DNA of 64,000 nucleotides from Methylophilus sp. DW102 (lineage in GTDB: Bacteria; Pseudomonadota; Gammaproteobacteria; Burkholderiales; Methylophilaceae): contig NZ_AP029023.1 in the NCBI RefSeq assembly GCF_037076555.1, forward strand, positions 2,480,001 through 2,544,000, written 5' to 3'. The position numbers and the translations under genes were made by a program. The notes beneath the pieces are model-generated. The model searched no databases and was not told the DNA's origin. It was given only the letters and a program-made list of their open reading frames with translations. Shown here piece after piece: positions 37,601 through 44,373 of the stretch. The stretch's first letter is position 1. The number at the start of each line of letters is the position of its first letter.

Positions 37601-37729
37601 ATTTGAAGAGTCAGAACCGCCGTTGGCGTTTAAAGTAACGGTTGCCGCTTTTGTCGCTTCAGCAGAAAACAAGCTGACCAGACACAAAAGCCATATCACT
37701 GTTGCATGCTTCCATCTAAACACGGTCAT
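34679..37729 (-). CDS. mshQ: MshQ-like large secreted pilus-associated protein (DUF6701)
   Basis: Large exported protein (1016 aa) in the MshQ position. A signal peptide (VIWLLCLVSLFSAEATKA) is followed by a beta-rich, Cys-containing N-terminal region with no family I recognise (about 30-420), then a stretch typical of DUF6701/MshQ proteins: SFTMTNTACVNTFECME, SFDVEVVAVL, FAIRPQSFTV and a Cys-rich end. A LamG domain, present in some MshQ proteins, is not evident. Such proteins are thought to act at the pilus tip or as adhesins, comparable in position to PilY1; that role is inferred. Starts 6 bp after mshP. Confidence 0.85.
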   Translation of the reverse strand: MTVFRWKHATVIWLLCLVSLFSAEATKAATVTLNANGGSDSSNGLKIFINDNSQIQVQRLNSSGQLYQPDRTPANSRLDNGIYIRGNNTIYGPDHFAYNAPGSYTAQAMTAVTPANASAGNAQTTRSQFTVPANNIGGGPQITIDWSYTYPYDFVTAKVTINIPLLYPVSSSNPVRYYHVVDTYLGGSDCGCGVRYVDTNGKQVAGTYPYAGSCSSGSGNTNVQCPSSTSLPANLDVVESFRERDGKFGRYCVGNYQTFWSNDNSVACAIAKTGQLGNTVNTTLTDTGAAIEYDFTSPGTYTFSYDFVVGSTLVPDYDHLEIRHPGSSSLCPVDIQVMACLVSTMPCPDNQLINSGSLTGTLTISPNSPTVTVTPDAQFDVGSDRTIDTITLQGSAAATYTLGATGLSKGPMNGIKCWNTANNSQSCSFTMTNTACVNTFECMESAPIKYNNLKADSSKRNPLYTKVLGQSFDVEVVAVLANGEQSNGYNSSGLKVDLVTDSNNTCSTNIIATKSVSFMASDGGHKTVTFNASDVKQAYTKVRCQVSDAGQNKSGCSSDNFAIRPQSFTVSTTNTSLSSTTPSPTYTYKLKAGTDSFNLTAVTGESGYNGTPSIDTSKVYQHDGVVTMGQISYDPITPNKFPAASSGTSSSDSFKYSEVGFFQFAAQGVYDDTFTAVDKANGDCDNGGFDNTGTGTPKKYGCNFGNTAASSFFGRFIPNKFVITTGGSKQACSTFVYYNQDTSTKAGLEIPFTITAQNGYGATTTYYTGTGPSSYAKFNNPSAWANFNFSTNPPLVGGTLSQSVHSPALQGGWSGGKAAMTARFNVTRPASPIAEQTFSVTTRVQDSDGVATDPATITLSSATYRYGRVAITPAHGSELLPLIVPVEVQYWGGGGYRRSSDDTCTSFPLNTIAMKNYRGNLNACETVLSVNSAMNNGVMSLRLSAPGVSGTTPNTGSVDLDLNFGSAGGDRTCTSSVQSNAADGTDGLGGWFGADPSARATFGIYKAPIIYMRENF

Positions 37730-37735
37730 TTTCCT

Positions 37736-38185
37736 CTAACTACACTCTTCTGTACCCATCAGGCAACGACTCAAGCTCACTGTGACTTTGCGCTCAATAT
37801 AATCAAGCGCGCCAGCTGCCCCTTTTGAGGCGGTAGCGGTAATGGTATACATGCCGATATTCTGTGTCCCTGCACGATCTTGCGGCATCGGGTTTGTCTG
37901 ATTACATGTCAATGCAATGTTAAAGCCATTAATCGTAAACGGATTAGGCGGTGTTGGGCATGATTGCATTGATGTCGTCCCTGGCGCAATCACCTGATAA
38001 GCCGCCCACTCGACGCCAGCCTTGGCAGCCAGGTAAGCTTGTGCACCTTGCACATCCTGTATCGTGCCTTGATTGGCCAACAATGACAGCCGCATAGAAT
38101 ACCCTACAAGCGACGCCAATATCACCATTAAGAAGATTGCCACAGGCAACATAAATCCTTTTATGCGATGAAGCGTATTTTTCAT
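37736..38185 (-). CDS. mshP: MSHA minor prepilin-like protein MshP
   Basis: PilX-like minor pseudopilin. The leader MKNTLHRIKG precedes FMLPVAIFLMVILASLVGY, a hydrophobic helix lacking Glu5, as in MshP/PilX. The globular part has five Cys (SCP, LTCN, SRCL, EECS) and an AYLAAKAGVEWAAYQ helix characteristic of this class. The length is 149 aa. The start overlaps the mshO stop by 4 nt. Confidence 0.85.
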   Translation of the reverse strand: MKNTLHRIKGFMLPVAIFLMVILASLVGYSMRLSLLANQGTIQDVQGAQAYLAAKAGVEWAAYQVIAPGTTSMQSCPTPPNPFTINGFNIALTCNQTNPMPQDRAGTQNIGMYTITATASKGAAGALDYIERKVTVSLSRCLMGTEECS

Positions 38186-38973
38186 GGCGAATTCACCACA
38201 TTAATCAGGTTAACCAGGCGTACAACGCCACCATTTTTACTGAGCTCTAGCTGTGCTATTACCACGCCGCTATGCTGCATGACGCCTTCTGTATAAGTAA
38301 AACTGCACCCTGTGACATCTTGCGCCACGATACTTGGGGTGAGTCCGGCAAAGTTTGAAGGATGTGCAGAGGGAATCGCGTAATTTGAATACATCAATAG
38401 GCGGCGGTTGGCTAAATCGCATACATAGAACACGGCCCCGTTCACCACATAAAAACGGCTCCCTGGAGAAGGCAATGGAAAGGCGGAACCGCTAAATGTA
38501 AGCGTGCTGAGATTAGTGCCTGTGCTGGTTAGGGAGCGAATCGTATCACCTGCATACACATCCGCCGCTAGGATGCCAAGGTTATAAATGACTAGCTGAT
38601 CACCCGCAACCACTGAAGGCACCGGGTCGCCAAGTACGTTAAAAGTGTCATTCGCACTGACAAAATCCAGCGTATCCTGCTGGTAGCGGCCGCCAGCTTT
38701 GATCGGCACAAACTCTACATAGGAATTATCAGCGGCCACCCAGACGCTATTGGGCAAAGCATTGCGGATATCGCGTGACATACGGCGCAATGAGATATCG
38801 GCGCGATCGGCGAGCTCATAATAAGCCTCGGAATTCACATAAGCTAAAACGGAATTTTTGATAAAGGTGACAGAAATGCCACCCAGAATTGCCATCACCA
38901 CAATAACAATGACCAACTCCACCAAGGTGAAGCCTGATACAGCAGATTTGGGTTGGTTAAATTCTCGGCGCAT
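38182..38973 (-). CDS. mshO: MSHA minor prepilin MshO
   Basis: PilW-like minor pseudopilin of 263 aa. Leader MRREFNQPKSAVSG, cleavage before FTLVELVIVIVVMAILGGISVTFI. RADISLRRMSRDIRNALPNSV is the family signature in the first part of the globular domain. Overlaps mshD by 17 nt, so the two are cotranscribed. Confidence 0.87.
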   Translation of the reverse strand: MRREFNQPKSAVSGFTLVELVIVIVVMAILGGISVTFIKNSVLAYVNSEAYYELADRADISLRRMSRDIRNALPNSVWVAADNSYVEFVPIKAGGRYQQDTLDFVSANDTFNVLGDPVPSVVAGDQLVIYNLGILAADVYAGDTIRSLTSTGTNLSTLTFSGSAFPLPSPGSRFYVVNGAVFYVCDLANRRLLMYSNYAIPSAHPSNFAGLTPSIVAQDVTGCSFTYTEGVMQHSGVVIAQLELSKNGGVVRLVNLINVVNSP

Positions 38974-39601
38974 AACGAACCCTGTATCCAGTCAGCCGGA
39001 CTGTCGTGTCGGCTGGACCTGTCACCGTAATCACAATCTGTAACACCGCATCGGCTGGCAGCGCAGCAAAAGCGCCGCTCCCGCCCGCCTGAGTAATTGT
39101 AACGGATGCCGCGTAAGGATTTAAGCCCGGTAACGCCGTCGCGTTACCAATGCGGCAAATGCCGGCACACCCACCACCGGGCATGGCAAATCCACCATAA
39201 TCGGCCACATTATCAAAGGGATCGGTCGCGCTGTAACGGCTTTCAGTAGAGGGCGTAGGCCCGTTTAAACTCGCGTTTTGTGGATTGGTACAATCTGCAT
39301 AACTCGTCGCCGTAGAGGCATTCGTGTCATCCGGGTCACAGAATGTAAAAGGCATTTGTTGAATTTCTTGCATCAGGGATTCAGCAATGGCGATTGCTTG
39401 CTTACGCGCCAGCGGATCTGCAGAATGACGTCCCATAAATGAGAGCGCACCGATAACACCGGCGATGGCGGTGGTGACAATCACCATAAACACCACCATC
39501 TCCACCAATGAAAAACCTGCTTGCAAGCGCATGCAAGGTTTGCCTGGTTGTCTGTAAGAGTGATGTTTGTTGTGATGCATTGTTATTATCCAGCCTGTCA
39601 C
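38957..39601 (-). CDS. mshD: MSHA minor prepilin MshD
   Basis: PilV-like minor pseudopilin. Cleavage site G/FSLVEMVVFMVIVTTAIAGVIGAL, followed by ARKQAIAIAESLMQEIQQMPF, a hallmark of MshD/PilV. The start is uncertain: GTG at 39601 (214 aa, long leader), ATG at 39580 or ATG at 39532; the last gives the shortest, most typical leader (MRLQAG). The globular domain has Cys pairs suited to disulfides. Confidence 0.87.
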   Translation of the reverse strand: MTGWIITMHHNKHHSYRQPGKPCMRLQAGFSLVEMVVFMVIVTTAIAGVIGALSFMGRHSADPLARKQAIAIAESLMQEIQQMPFTFCDPDDTNASTATSYADCTNPQNASLNGPTPSTESRYSATDPFDNVADYGGFAMPGGGCAGICRIGNATALPGLNPYAASVTITQAGGSGAFAALPADAVLQIVITVTGPADTTVRLTGYRVRYAPRI

Positions 39602-39612
39602 TGGTGGACTGA

Positions 39613-40071
39613 TCAGTGTATGTATCCGGTGTCCGCCTCAACAGTCACGGTCACAGATTGCGCATTATTTTTCTTGTTGGTCGCTTTATAGTTAACCGTA
39701 GAATTAGGCACCACCCGCCCGAGTGCGTCAAAGCCCACGCTTACGTTGTCTGAGGTGATATCCACATTCTTGCTGCTGGTAAATACATATGCAGCAGTCG
39801 TCTCAGGATTGATCACTGCCTGATTGCACGCGGTATCGAAACATAAGCTAACCGTATCTGGCACCGCATTATTGAGAATCACATACACATTCCGACGCTG
39901 GGCAATCGCTGTTTTTTGCGCATAGCGTAATGTAGATGAAAGTAAACCCGCGTCACCGCGGGTTTCGAAGATATCGCCGTTTGCGAATCTGGGCATTGCC
40001 ACAGCCACCATAACGCCTGTCAAAGCAATTACCACAACCAACTCGACAAGCGTAAAGCCATCAGATTTCAT
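39613..40071 (-). CDS. mshC: MSHA minor prepilin MshC (GspH/FimT-like)
   Basis: Minor pseudopilin with a very short leader MKSDG, cleavage before FTLVELVVVIALTGVMVAVAMPRF. The GspH/FimT pattern LLSSTLRYAQKTAIAQRRNVYV follows. The length is 152 aa. It lies 12 bp after mshA, in the MSHA order A-C-D-O-P-Q. Confidence 0.87.
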   Translation of the reverse strand: MKSDGFTLVELVVVIALTGVMVAVAMPRFANGDIFETRGDAGLLSSTLRYAQKTAIAQRRNVYVILNNAVPDTVSLCFDTACNQAVINPETTAAYVFTSSKNVDITSDNVSVGFDALGRVVPNSTVNYKATNKKNNAQSVTVTVEADTGYIH

Positions 40072-40083
40072 AAGTACTTTTTG

Positions 40084-40527
40084 TTAGCCTCCACAGTTAC
40101 CAGCACTTAAATTTGCAGTACTAACAACACCCGTCGCGGCAGTATAAGTAACTGTACATGTGTTGAAAGTACCCACTTGAAAAGTTGATACTCCGTTATT
40201 GTGACTCGCTGTAAATTGAGCATCTAAACTCTGCAATGCAGCAACAATGCCTGCAGCATCAGCGGTAGGATATCCGGAGTTATTTACTGTGACCGCTTGA
40301 CCATCCATCGTTACTTGCAATGCAGCGGCATTACTACCAGCCGCAACCCAGGAAGCTCTAGCCAAATTAGCAGCAGATCGTAAAGATGCCGCCAGCCCAT
40401 TTCCAGCAGCAACCCTTGCGTTTGATTGCACATTCACAAATCTTGGCAACGCCGTAGCCGCCAAAATACCAAGCACTGCAATCACAACAACCAATTCAAC
40501 CAATGTAAAACCAGCTTGTTTTTTCAT
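40084..40527 (-). CDS. mshA: MSHA major pilin MshA
   Basis: Main subunit of the MSHA-type pilus. Leader MKKQAG, cleavage before FTLVELVVVIAVLGILAATALPRFVN, with Glu5 present. Most of the 147 aa are small residues, and two Cys (NTCTV and GNCGG) can close the C-terminal disulfide loop. A TAGGAG ribosome-binding site (complement of about 40536-40540) and a sigma-54 promoter precede it. First gene of the A-C-D-O-P-Q block. No mshB is found next to it. Confidence 0.93.
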   Translation of the reverse strand: MKKQAGFTLVELVVVIAVLGILAATALPRFVNVQSNARVAAGNGLAASLRSAANLARASWVAAGSNAAALQVTMDGQAVTVNNSGYPTADAAGIVAALQSLDAQFTASHNNGVSTFQVGTFNTCTVTYTAATGVVSTANLSAGNCGG

Positions 40528-40601
40528 TACTAAAACTCCTAATCAAAATGCCCTGTCGTTCTTATCCCAGTGGCAGGTTAACACTGCGTTAAATTGTCAT
40601 T

Positions 40602-40617
40602 AGCAAATACTATGCCA
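40602..40617 (-). promoter_or_regulatory. Sigma-54 promoter of mshA
   Basis: The complement reads TGGCATAGTATTTGCT: GG (40616-40615) and GC (40604-40603) 10 nt apart, with TGGCA and TTGCT matching the RpoN consensus. The start would lie near 40591, a 64-nt leader. It allows mshA to be made independently of mshE-G upstream. Confidence 0.8.
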
Positions 40618-40649
40618 GACAATTTTGGTCCATTCCACGACACCCAAAA

Positions 40650-41864
40650 CTAGCTACCTTTTAGCATCACAGAACTCATGTCCCAGATTGGTAAAAATAC
40701 CCCCAATGCAAGCACTAGGACGAGGGCTCCCAAAAAGATAATCAAAATAGGCTCAATCTGCGCACCCAATGTTTTGACGTCATACTCCACATCTGCCTGA
40801 TACATATCGGCAATTTCCTGCATTAATGTATCCAGCGAGCCTGACTCTTCGCCAACGGCGATCATTTGTAAAACGAGTGAGTTGAACACGCCGGTTTGCG
40901 TAGCGGTTCTTAGTATGGTTTCGCCGCGCTCAATGCCAGCAGACATGCTTAGGATTTTTGCTGAAATATAGTCGTTTTCGACTGTTTGTGACACTAGCCT
41001 TAAAGCTGACAGAATGGGCAAACCACTGCGTGTAGACAACGCAAAGCTACGGGCAAAACGGGCCATGGTGCCTTTAAAAATAATTTTGCCGGCAATCGGG
41101 ATACGCATTTTGATACGGTCCCAATTTGACCGACCACTTGCCGTTTTAACATAAGCTTTAAAAGACCAACCTGCGGCGGCTATCATGCCAATCAGCACAA
41201 ACCAGTAGTTGCGCATAAAGCTTGAAAACGCAATCAGCACTTTAGTGATGAACGGCAAATCAGCATGCATGCTGGCAAACACTTTTTCAAACTGAGGAAT
41301 CACCATGACGTTGATCACCACAATGGCAATGGCCATGGCGGTAATCACAAACATAGGATATTGCAAGGCTGACTTGATTTGTCCACGCATAAAGCGGTCA
41401 AACTCGATATGCTCGGACAGACGCAGAAAAATATTGTCCAGGTTACCTGTGGTCTCCCCCACGCGGATCATGCTGATATAAAAGCCATTGAATACCTTGG
41501 GGTGCTCAGTCATGGCAACCGACAATTCACGGCCTGAGTCCAGGCTCACGCGCAGTTGACCCACCACTTGCGCCAGCTTAGGGTTACCTACGGAGCTTTG
41601 AATCCCAGAGAGGGCGCGCATAATCGGGATACCGGCTTTAAGCAGCGTATACATTTGCTTGCTGAAAATCATCACCTCAAGACTGGTAATTTTCTCTTCA
41701 AACAGGTTAATCGCAACAGCACCCGTTTTCTTGGGCTTAATCTCAACTGGCGTAATTCGGGTACCAATTAACGCGGCGCCCAAGGCATCGGCATCGGCGG
41801 CTTCTTGTACCCCAGTCACCACCATGCCATCTTCGGTGCGCCCTTTGTATTCAAATAATGGCAT
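40650..41864 (-). CDS. mshG: MSHA inner-membrane platform protein MshG (PilC/GspF)
   Basis: Polytopic platform protein on which the extension ATPase acts. MPLFEYKGRTEDG at the start and two GspF repeats: MIFSKQMYTLLKAGIPIMRAL (about residue 65) and RFARSFALSTRSGLPILSAL (about residue 268), each ending in membrane helices, with IAVGEESGSLDTLM near the C-terminus. The length of 404 aa is standard. It starts 5 bp after mshE. Confidence 0.95.
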   Translation of the reverse strand: MPLFEYKGRTEDGMVVTGVQEAADADALGAALIGTRITPVEIKPKKTGAVAINLFEEKITSLEVMIFSKQMYTLLKAGIPIMRALSGIQSSVGNPKLAQVVGQLRVSLDSGRELSVAMTEHPKVFNGFYISMIRVGETTGNLDNIFLRLSEHIEFDRFMRGQIKSALQYPMFVITAMAIAIVVINVMVIPQFEKVFASMHADLPFITKVLIAFSSFMRNYWFVLIGMIAAAGWSFKAYVKTASGRSNWDRIKMRIPIAGKIIFKGTMARFARSFALSTRSGLPILSALRLVSQTVENDYISAKILSMSAGIERGETILRTATQTGVFNSLVLQMIAVGEESGSLDTLMQEIADMYQADVEYDVKTLGAQIEPILIIFLGALVLVLALGVFLPIWDMSSVMLKGS

Positions 41865-41869
41865 AGGCG

Positions 41870-43576
41870 TTATTCTTCAAACTGGTTATCGACACGCATG
41901 ATTTCTTCCAGCGTGGTTTTACCTTCAATCGCCAATTGCAGCGATTGGTCGCGCAGGGTTTTACCTTTGAGACGTTCACGCGCTTTTTTGATAAAGATGT
42001 TGGTATCCGGCATGTTGGCTGCCATTGCCAGCTCATCGGTCATTTCAAGAAACTCATACAAGCCCACCCGCCCCAGATAACCGGTGCGGTTGCAATGTTG
42101 ACAGCCTTTGCCATGGCGGAAGTTGGTCGGTAAGGTTGCATCCGGCAACACCTGATTGAGCCACACTGTTTCACTCTCTGTAGGTGCATGCTCTTCAGCA
42201 CAGTGCGGGCAAATTAGCCTTACCAGACGTTGCGCCATAACACCGAGCAAGGACATGGCCACCATAAAGCGCGGCACGCCCATGTCAATCAAACGCACCG
42301 GAGCAGTTGAAGCATCGTTGGTATGCAAAGTGGAAAGCACCAGGTGACCCGTCATGGAGGCACGCAGACCGGTTTGCGCAGTTTCTTCATCCCGCATCTC
42401 GCCCACCAGCACAATATCGGGATCCTGCCGCAAAATGGCACGTAGCAACTTGGGGAAGTCCAGCTCGATTTTTTCATTCACCTGCGTCTGAATAATGCCG
42501 GGTAAACGATACTCCACCGGGTCTTCCACCGTAATGACTTTGGTCTCAGGCGTATTTAGCTCGCTAAGCGCTGAATAGAGGGTGGTGGTTTTACCACTCC
42601 CGGTAGGCCCGGTAACCAGTACCATGCCACTGGGTCGATTAATCATTTTGCGGAAGCGTGCCAGCAAAGCCGGCGGCATACCCAGTTTATCGAGCTGAAA
42701 ATGGGCAGTGTTCTGAATCAGCAGACGCATGACCACCGTTTCGCCATACTGCGTTGGCATGGTCGAAATACGCATATCGACCGCCTTACCTTTGACCGAG
42801 AAGCCAAAACGACCATCTTGTGGCAGGCGCTTTTCAGAGATATCCAAGCCAGCCATGATCTTGAGACGCATGACCAACGCAGTGGCAATTTTGATATCTG
42901 CCTGGGTTTGAAAATGCATGACACCATCAATCCGAAAGCGGATCAGCAGCTTGTTGTCTTGCGGCTCAATGTGCACGTCAGACGCTCGCACTTGCACCGC
43001 GTCCTCAAAAATCGTCTGCAACAGCTTGACCACGGGCGCATCGTCCACGCCCAGGTCTACACCCATCATGCTTGAGAGATCGGCATTGCTGTCTGCCAGG
43101 TCCTCTTGCAACTCAAGCGCCAGTGAAGAAATCTGCTCAGTCTGGCGATAGGAACGATCAATGGTCTGCATGAGCAGACTCTCTTGCACCACGACGATAT
43201 CAATATCACGCCTGAGCAGCCTGACCAATTCGTCATAGGCATAGACATCCGAAGGGTCAACCATCGCCACCAGAATGCTGTCTGGACGCTCTTCGAGCAA
43301 AATGGCACGGAAACGACGTGCCTGCACTTCAGGGAGTTTTTGAACCTGCTTGGGATCCAGCTCATACTGGCCAAGATCCAGGAAAGGGATATTGAGCTGA
43401 TGTGCAACGGCTTCAGCAATTTGCCGCTCGTTGGCATAGCCTTTTTCAGCAATCACCCGTCCAAGGCGGCGGCCTGTCTTGCGCTGCTCTTCCAGCGCCT
43501 GATCCAGTTCAGCTTGCGTCATGAAATTCTGTCTGACCAGAATTTCACCTAATCTAATTTTCTCGGGACGAGCCAT
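41870..43576 (-). CDS. mshE: MSHA pilus extension ATPase MshE with MshEN c-di-GMP-binding domain
   Basis: Hexameric GspE/PilB-family ATPase that drives pilus extension. The N-terminus carries the c-di-GMP motif RLGEILV...AELDQALEEQ (RLGxxL and LxxxLxxQ, about residues 8-31) and a second similar element, LGRVIAEKGYANERQIAEAVAHQ in spacing, right after it. The ATPase core has Walker A GPTGSGKTTT near residue 330, an Asp box, Walker B RQDPDIVLVGE and the zinc tetracysteine CPHC..CQHC. The length is 568 aa. It heads the msh locus. The c-di-GMP dependence is established for Vibrio MshE and inferred here. Confidence 0.96.
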   Translation of the reverse strand: MARPEKIRLGEILVRQNFMTQAELDQALEEQRKTGRRLGRVIAEKGYANERQIAEAVAHQLNIPFLDLGQYELDPKQVQKLPEVQARRFRAILLEERPDSILVAMVDPSDVYAYDELVRLLRRDIDIVVVQESLLMQTIDRSYRQTEQISSLALELQEDLADSNADLSSMMGVDLGVDDAPVVKLLQTIFEDAVQVRASDVHIEPQDNKLLIRFRIDGVMHFQTQADIKIATALVMRLKIMAGLDISEKRLPQDGRFGFSVKGKAVDMRISTMPTQYGETVVMRLLIQNTAHFQLDKLGMPPALLARFRKMINRPSGMVLVTGPTGSGKTTTLYSALSELNTPETKVITVEDPVEYRLPGIIQTQVNEKIELDFPKLLRAILRQDPDIVLVGEMRDEETAQTGLRASMTGHLVLSTLHTNDASTAPVRLIDMGVPRFMVAMSLLGVMAQRLVRLICPHCAEEHAPTESETVWLNQVLPDATLPTNFRHGKGCQHCNRTGYLGRVGLYEFLEMTDELAMAANMPDTNIFIKKARERLKGKTLRDQSLQLAIEGKTTLEEIMRVDNQFEE

Positions 43577-43644
43577 GGCGTTGTAATTATTTATCTTGAG
43601 ATACTTTCTCGACTATCATATCACCGTCATACTATCCTTGCGTA

Positions 43645-43660
43645 AGCAAACAAGCAGCCA
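43645..43660 (-). promoter_or_regulatory. Possible sigma-54 promoter of mshE-mshG
   Basis: The complement reads TGGCTGCTTGTTTGCT: GG (43659-43658) and GC (43647-43646) are 10 nt apart and TTGCT is complete, but the -24 box lacks the AC of GGCAC. Start near 43634, 58 nt before the mshE ATG. It abuts the divergent trmL start at 43664. Confidence 0.5.
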
Positions 43661-43663
43661 AAC

Positions 43664-44128
43664 ATGTTTCATATCGTGCTTTTCGAACCCGAAATCCCGC
43701 CCAATACAGGCAACATTATCCGTCTCTGTGCCAATGCAGGTGCCAGGCTACATCTGGTCAAACCACTGGGTTTTGAACTTTCAGATAAACAGTTAAAGCG
43801 GGCTGGACTGGACTACCATGAATATGCAGCGTTGACCGTGTATGAAAACTGGGCGGAATGCCAGCAAGCGCTGCATGGAAAACGCATGTTTGCCTTGACC
43901 ACCAAAGGCAGCACGCGCCACAGCGATTTGCAGTTTAAAGACGAGGATGTATTTGTGTTTGGACCAGAGTCACGTGGCTTGCCAGAAGAAATTCGCGCCC
44001 AATTTGCAGCAGAGCATCGTGTCAGATTGCCAATGTTGCCGCATAGCCGTAGCCTGAATTTATCCAACTCAGCCGCAATTTTGCTGTATGAAGCCTGGCG
44101 ACAAGTCGGGTTTACCGGTGGTGTTTAA
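43664..44128 (+). CDS. trmL: tRNA (cytidine(34)-2'-O)-methyltransferase
   Basis: SPOUT-class methyltransferase that 2'-O-methylates the wobble nucleotide of two tRNA-Leu isoacceptors. MFHIVLFEPEIPPNTGNIIRLCANAG is the family start, with FGPESRGLPEEI and the C-terminal trefoil-knot segment RSLNLSNSAAILLYEAWRQ. The length of 154 aa is standard. Divergent from mshE. Confidence 0.96.
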   Translation: MFHIVLFEPEIPPNTGNIIRLCANAGARLHLVKPLGFELSDKQLKRAGLDYHEYAALTVYENWAECQQALHGKRMFALTTKGSTRHSDLQFKDEDVFVFGPESRGLPEEIRAQFAAEHRVRLPMLPHSRSLNLSNSAAILLYEAWRQVGFTGGV

Positions 44129-44152
44129 AATCACCTTCTAAAACCTATAGAC

Positions 44153-44235
44153 AAAAAAAGCCCCGATTAAGGGGTAAATCGGGGCAATAGGCCTCATCGT
44201 AAAGGCTTCCGCTCAGGGAGGAAAGAAGCGGAAAG
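44153..44235 (-). ncRNA. Candidate small RNA with C-rich loops (trmL-uvrD gap)
   Basis: Leftward through the 245-bp gap: stem TTCCGCT/AGCGGAA (44233-44227 with 44213-44207) exposes the loop TCTTTCCTCCCTG, then a 9-bp GC-rich stem (44185-44177 with 44168-44160) with loop TACCCCTT runs into seven T. This is a Rho-independent terminator pointing left, yet no leftward gene lies upstream of it, and on the rightward strand there is no T run to serve trmL. A small RNA with two C-rich loops able to pair with ribosome-binding sites is the simplest reading. The 5' end is unknown and may reach about 44300. Confidence 0.5.
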
Positions 44236-44373
44236 ATGATTCATCATCATCGTGCAAGTATGAGTGTGAGAGGTTTTAAAAAGTTCCAGAAAAATGTTGA
44301 GTGCAACGATTTGCCGACTACAAGCGCATGCTTAGACTGCGCCTGAAACGCTGCATCATGCGATAATAACGGC

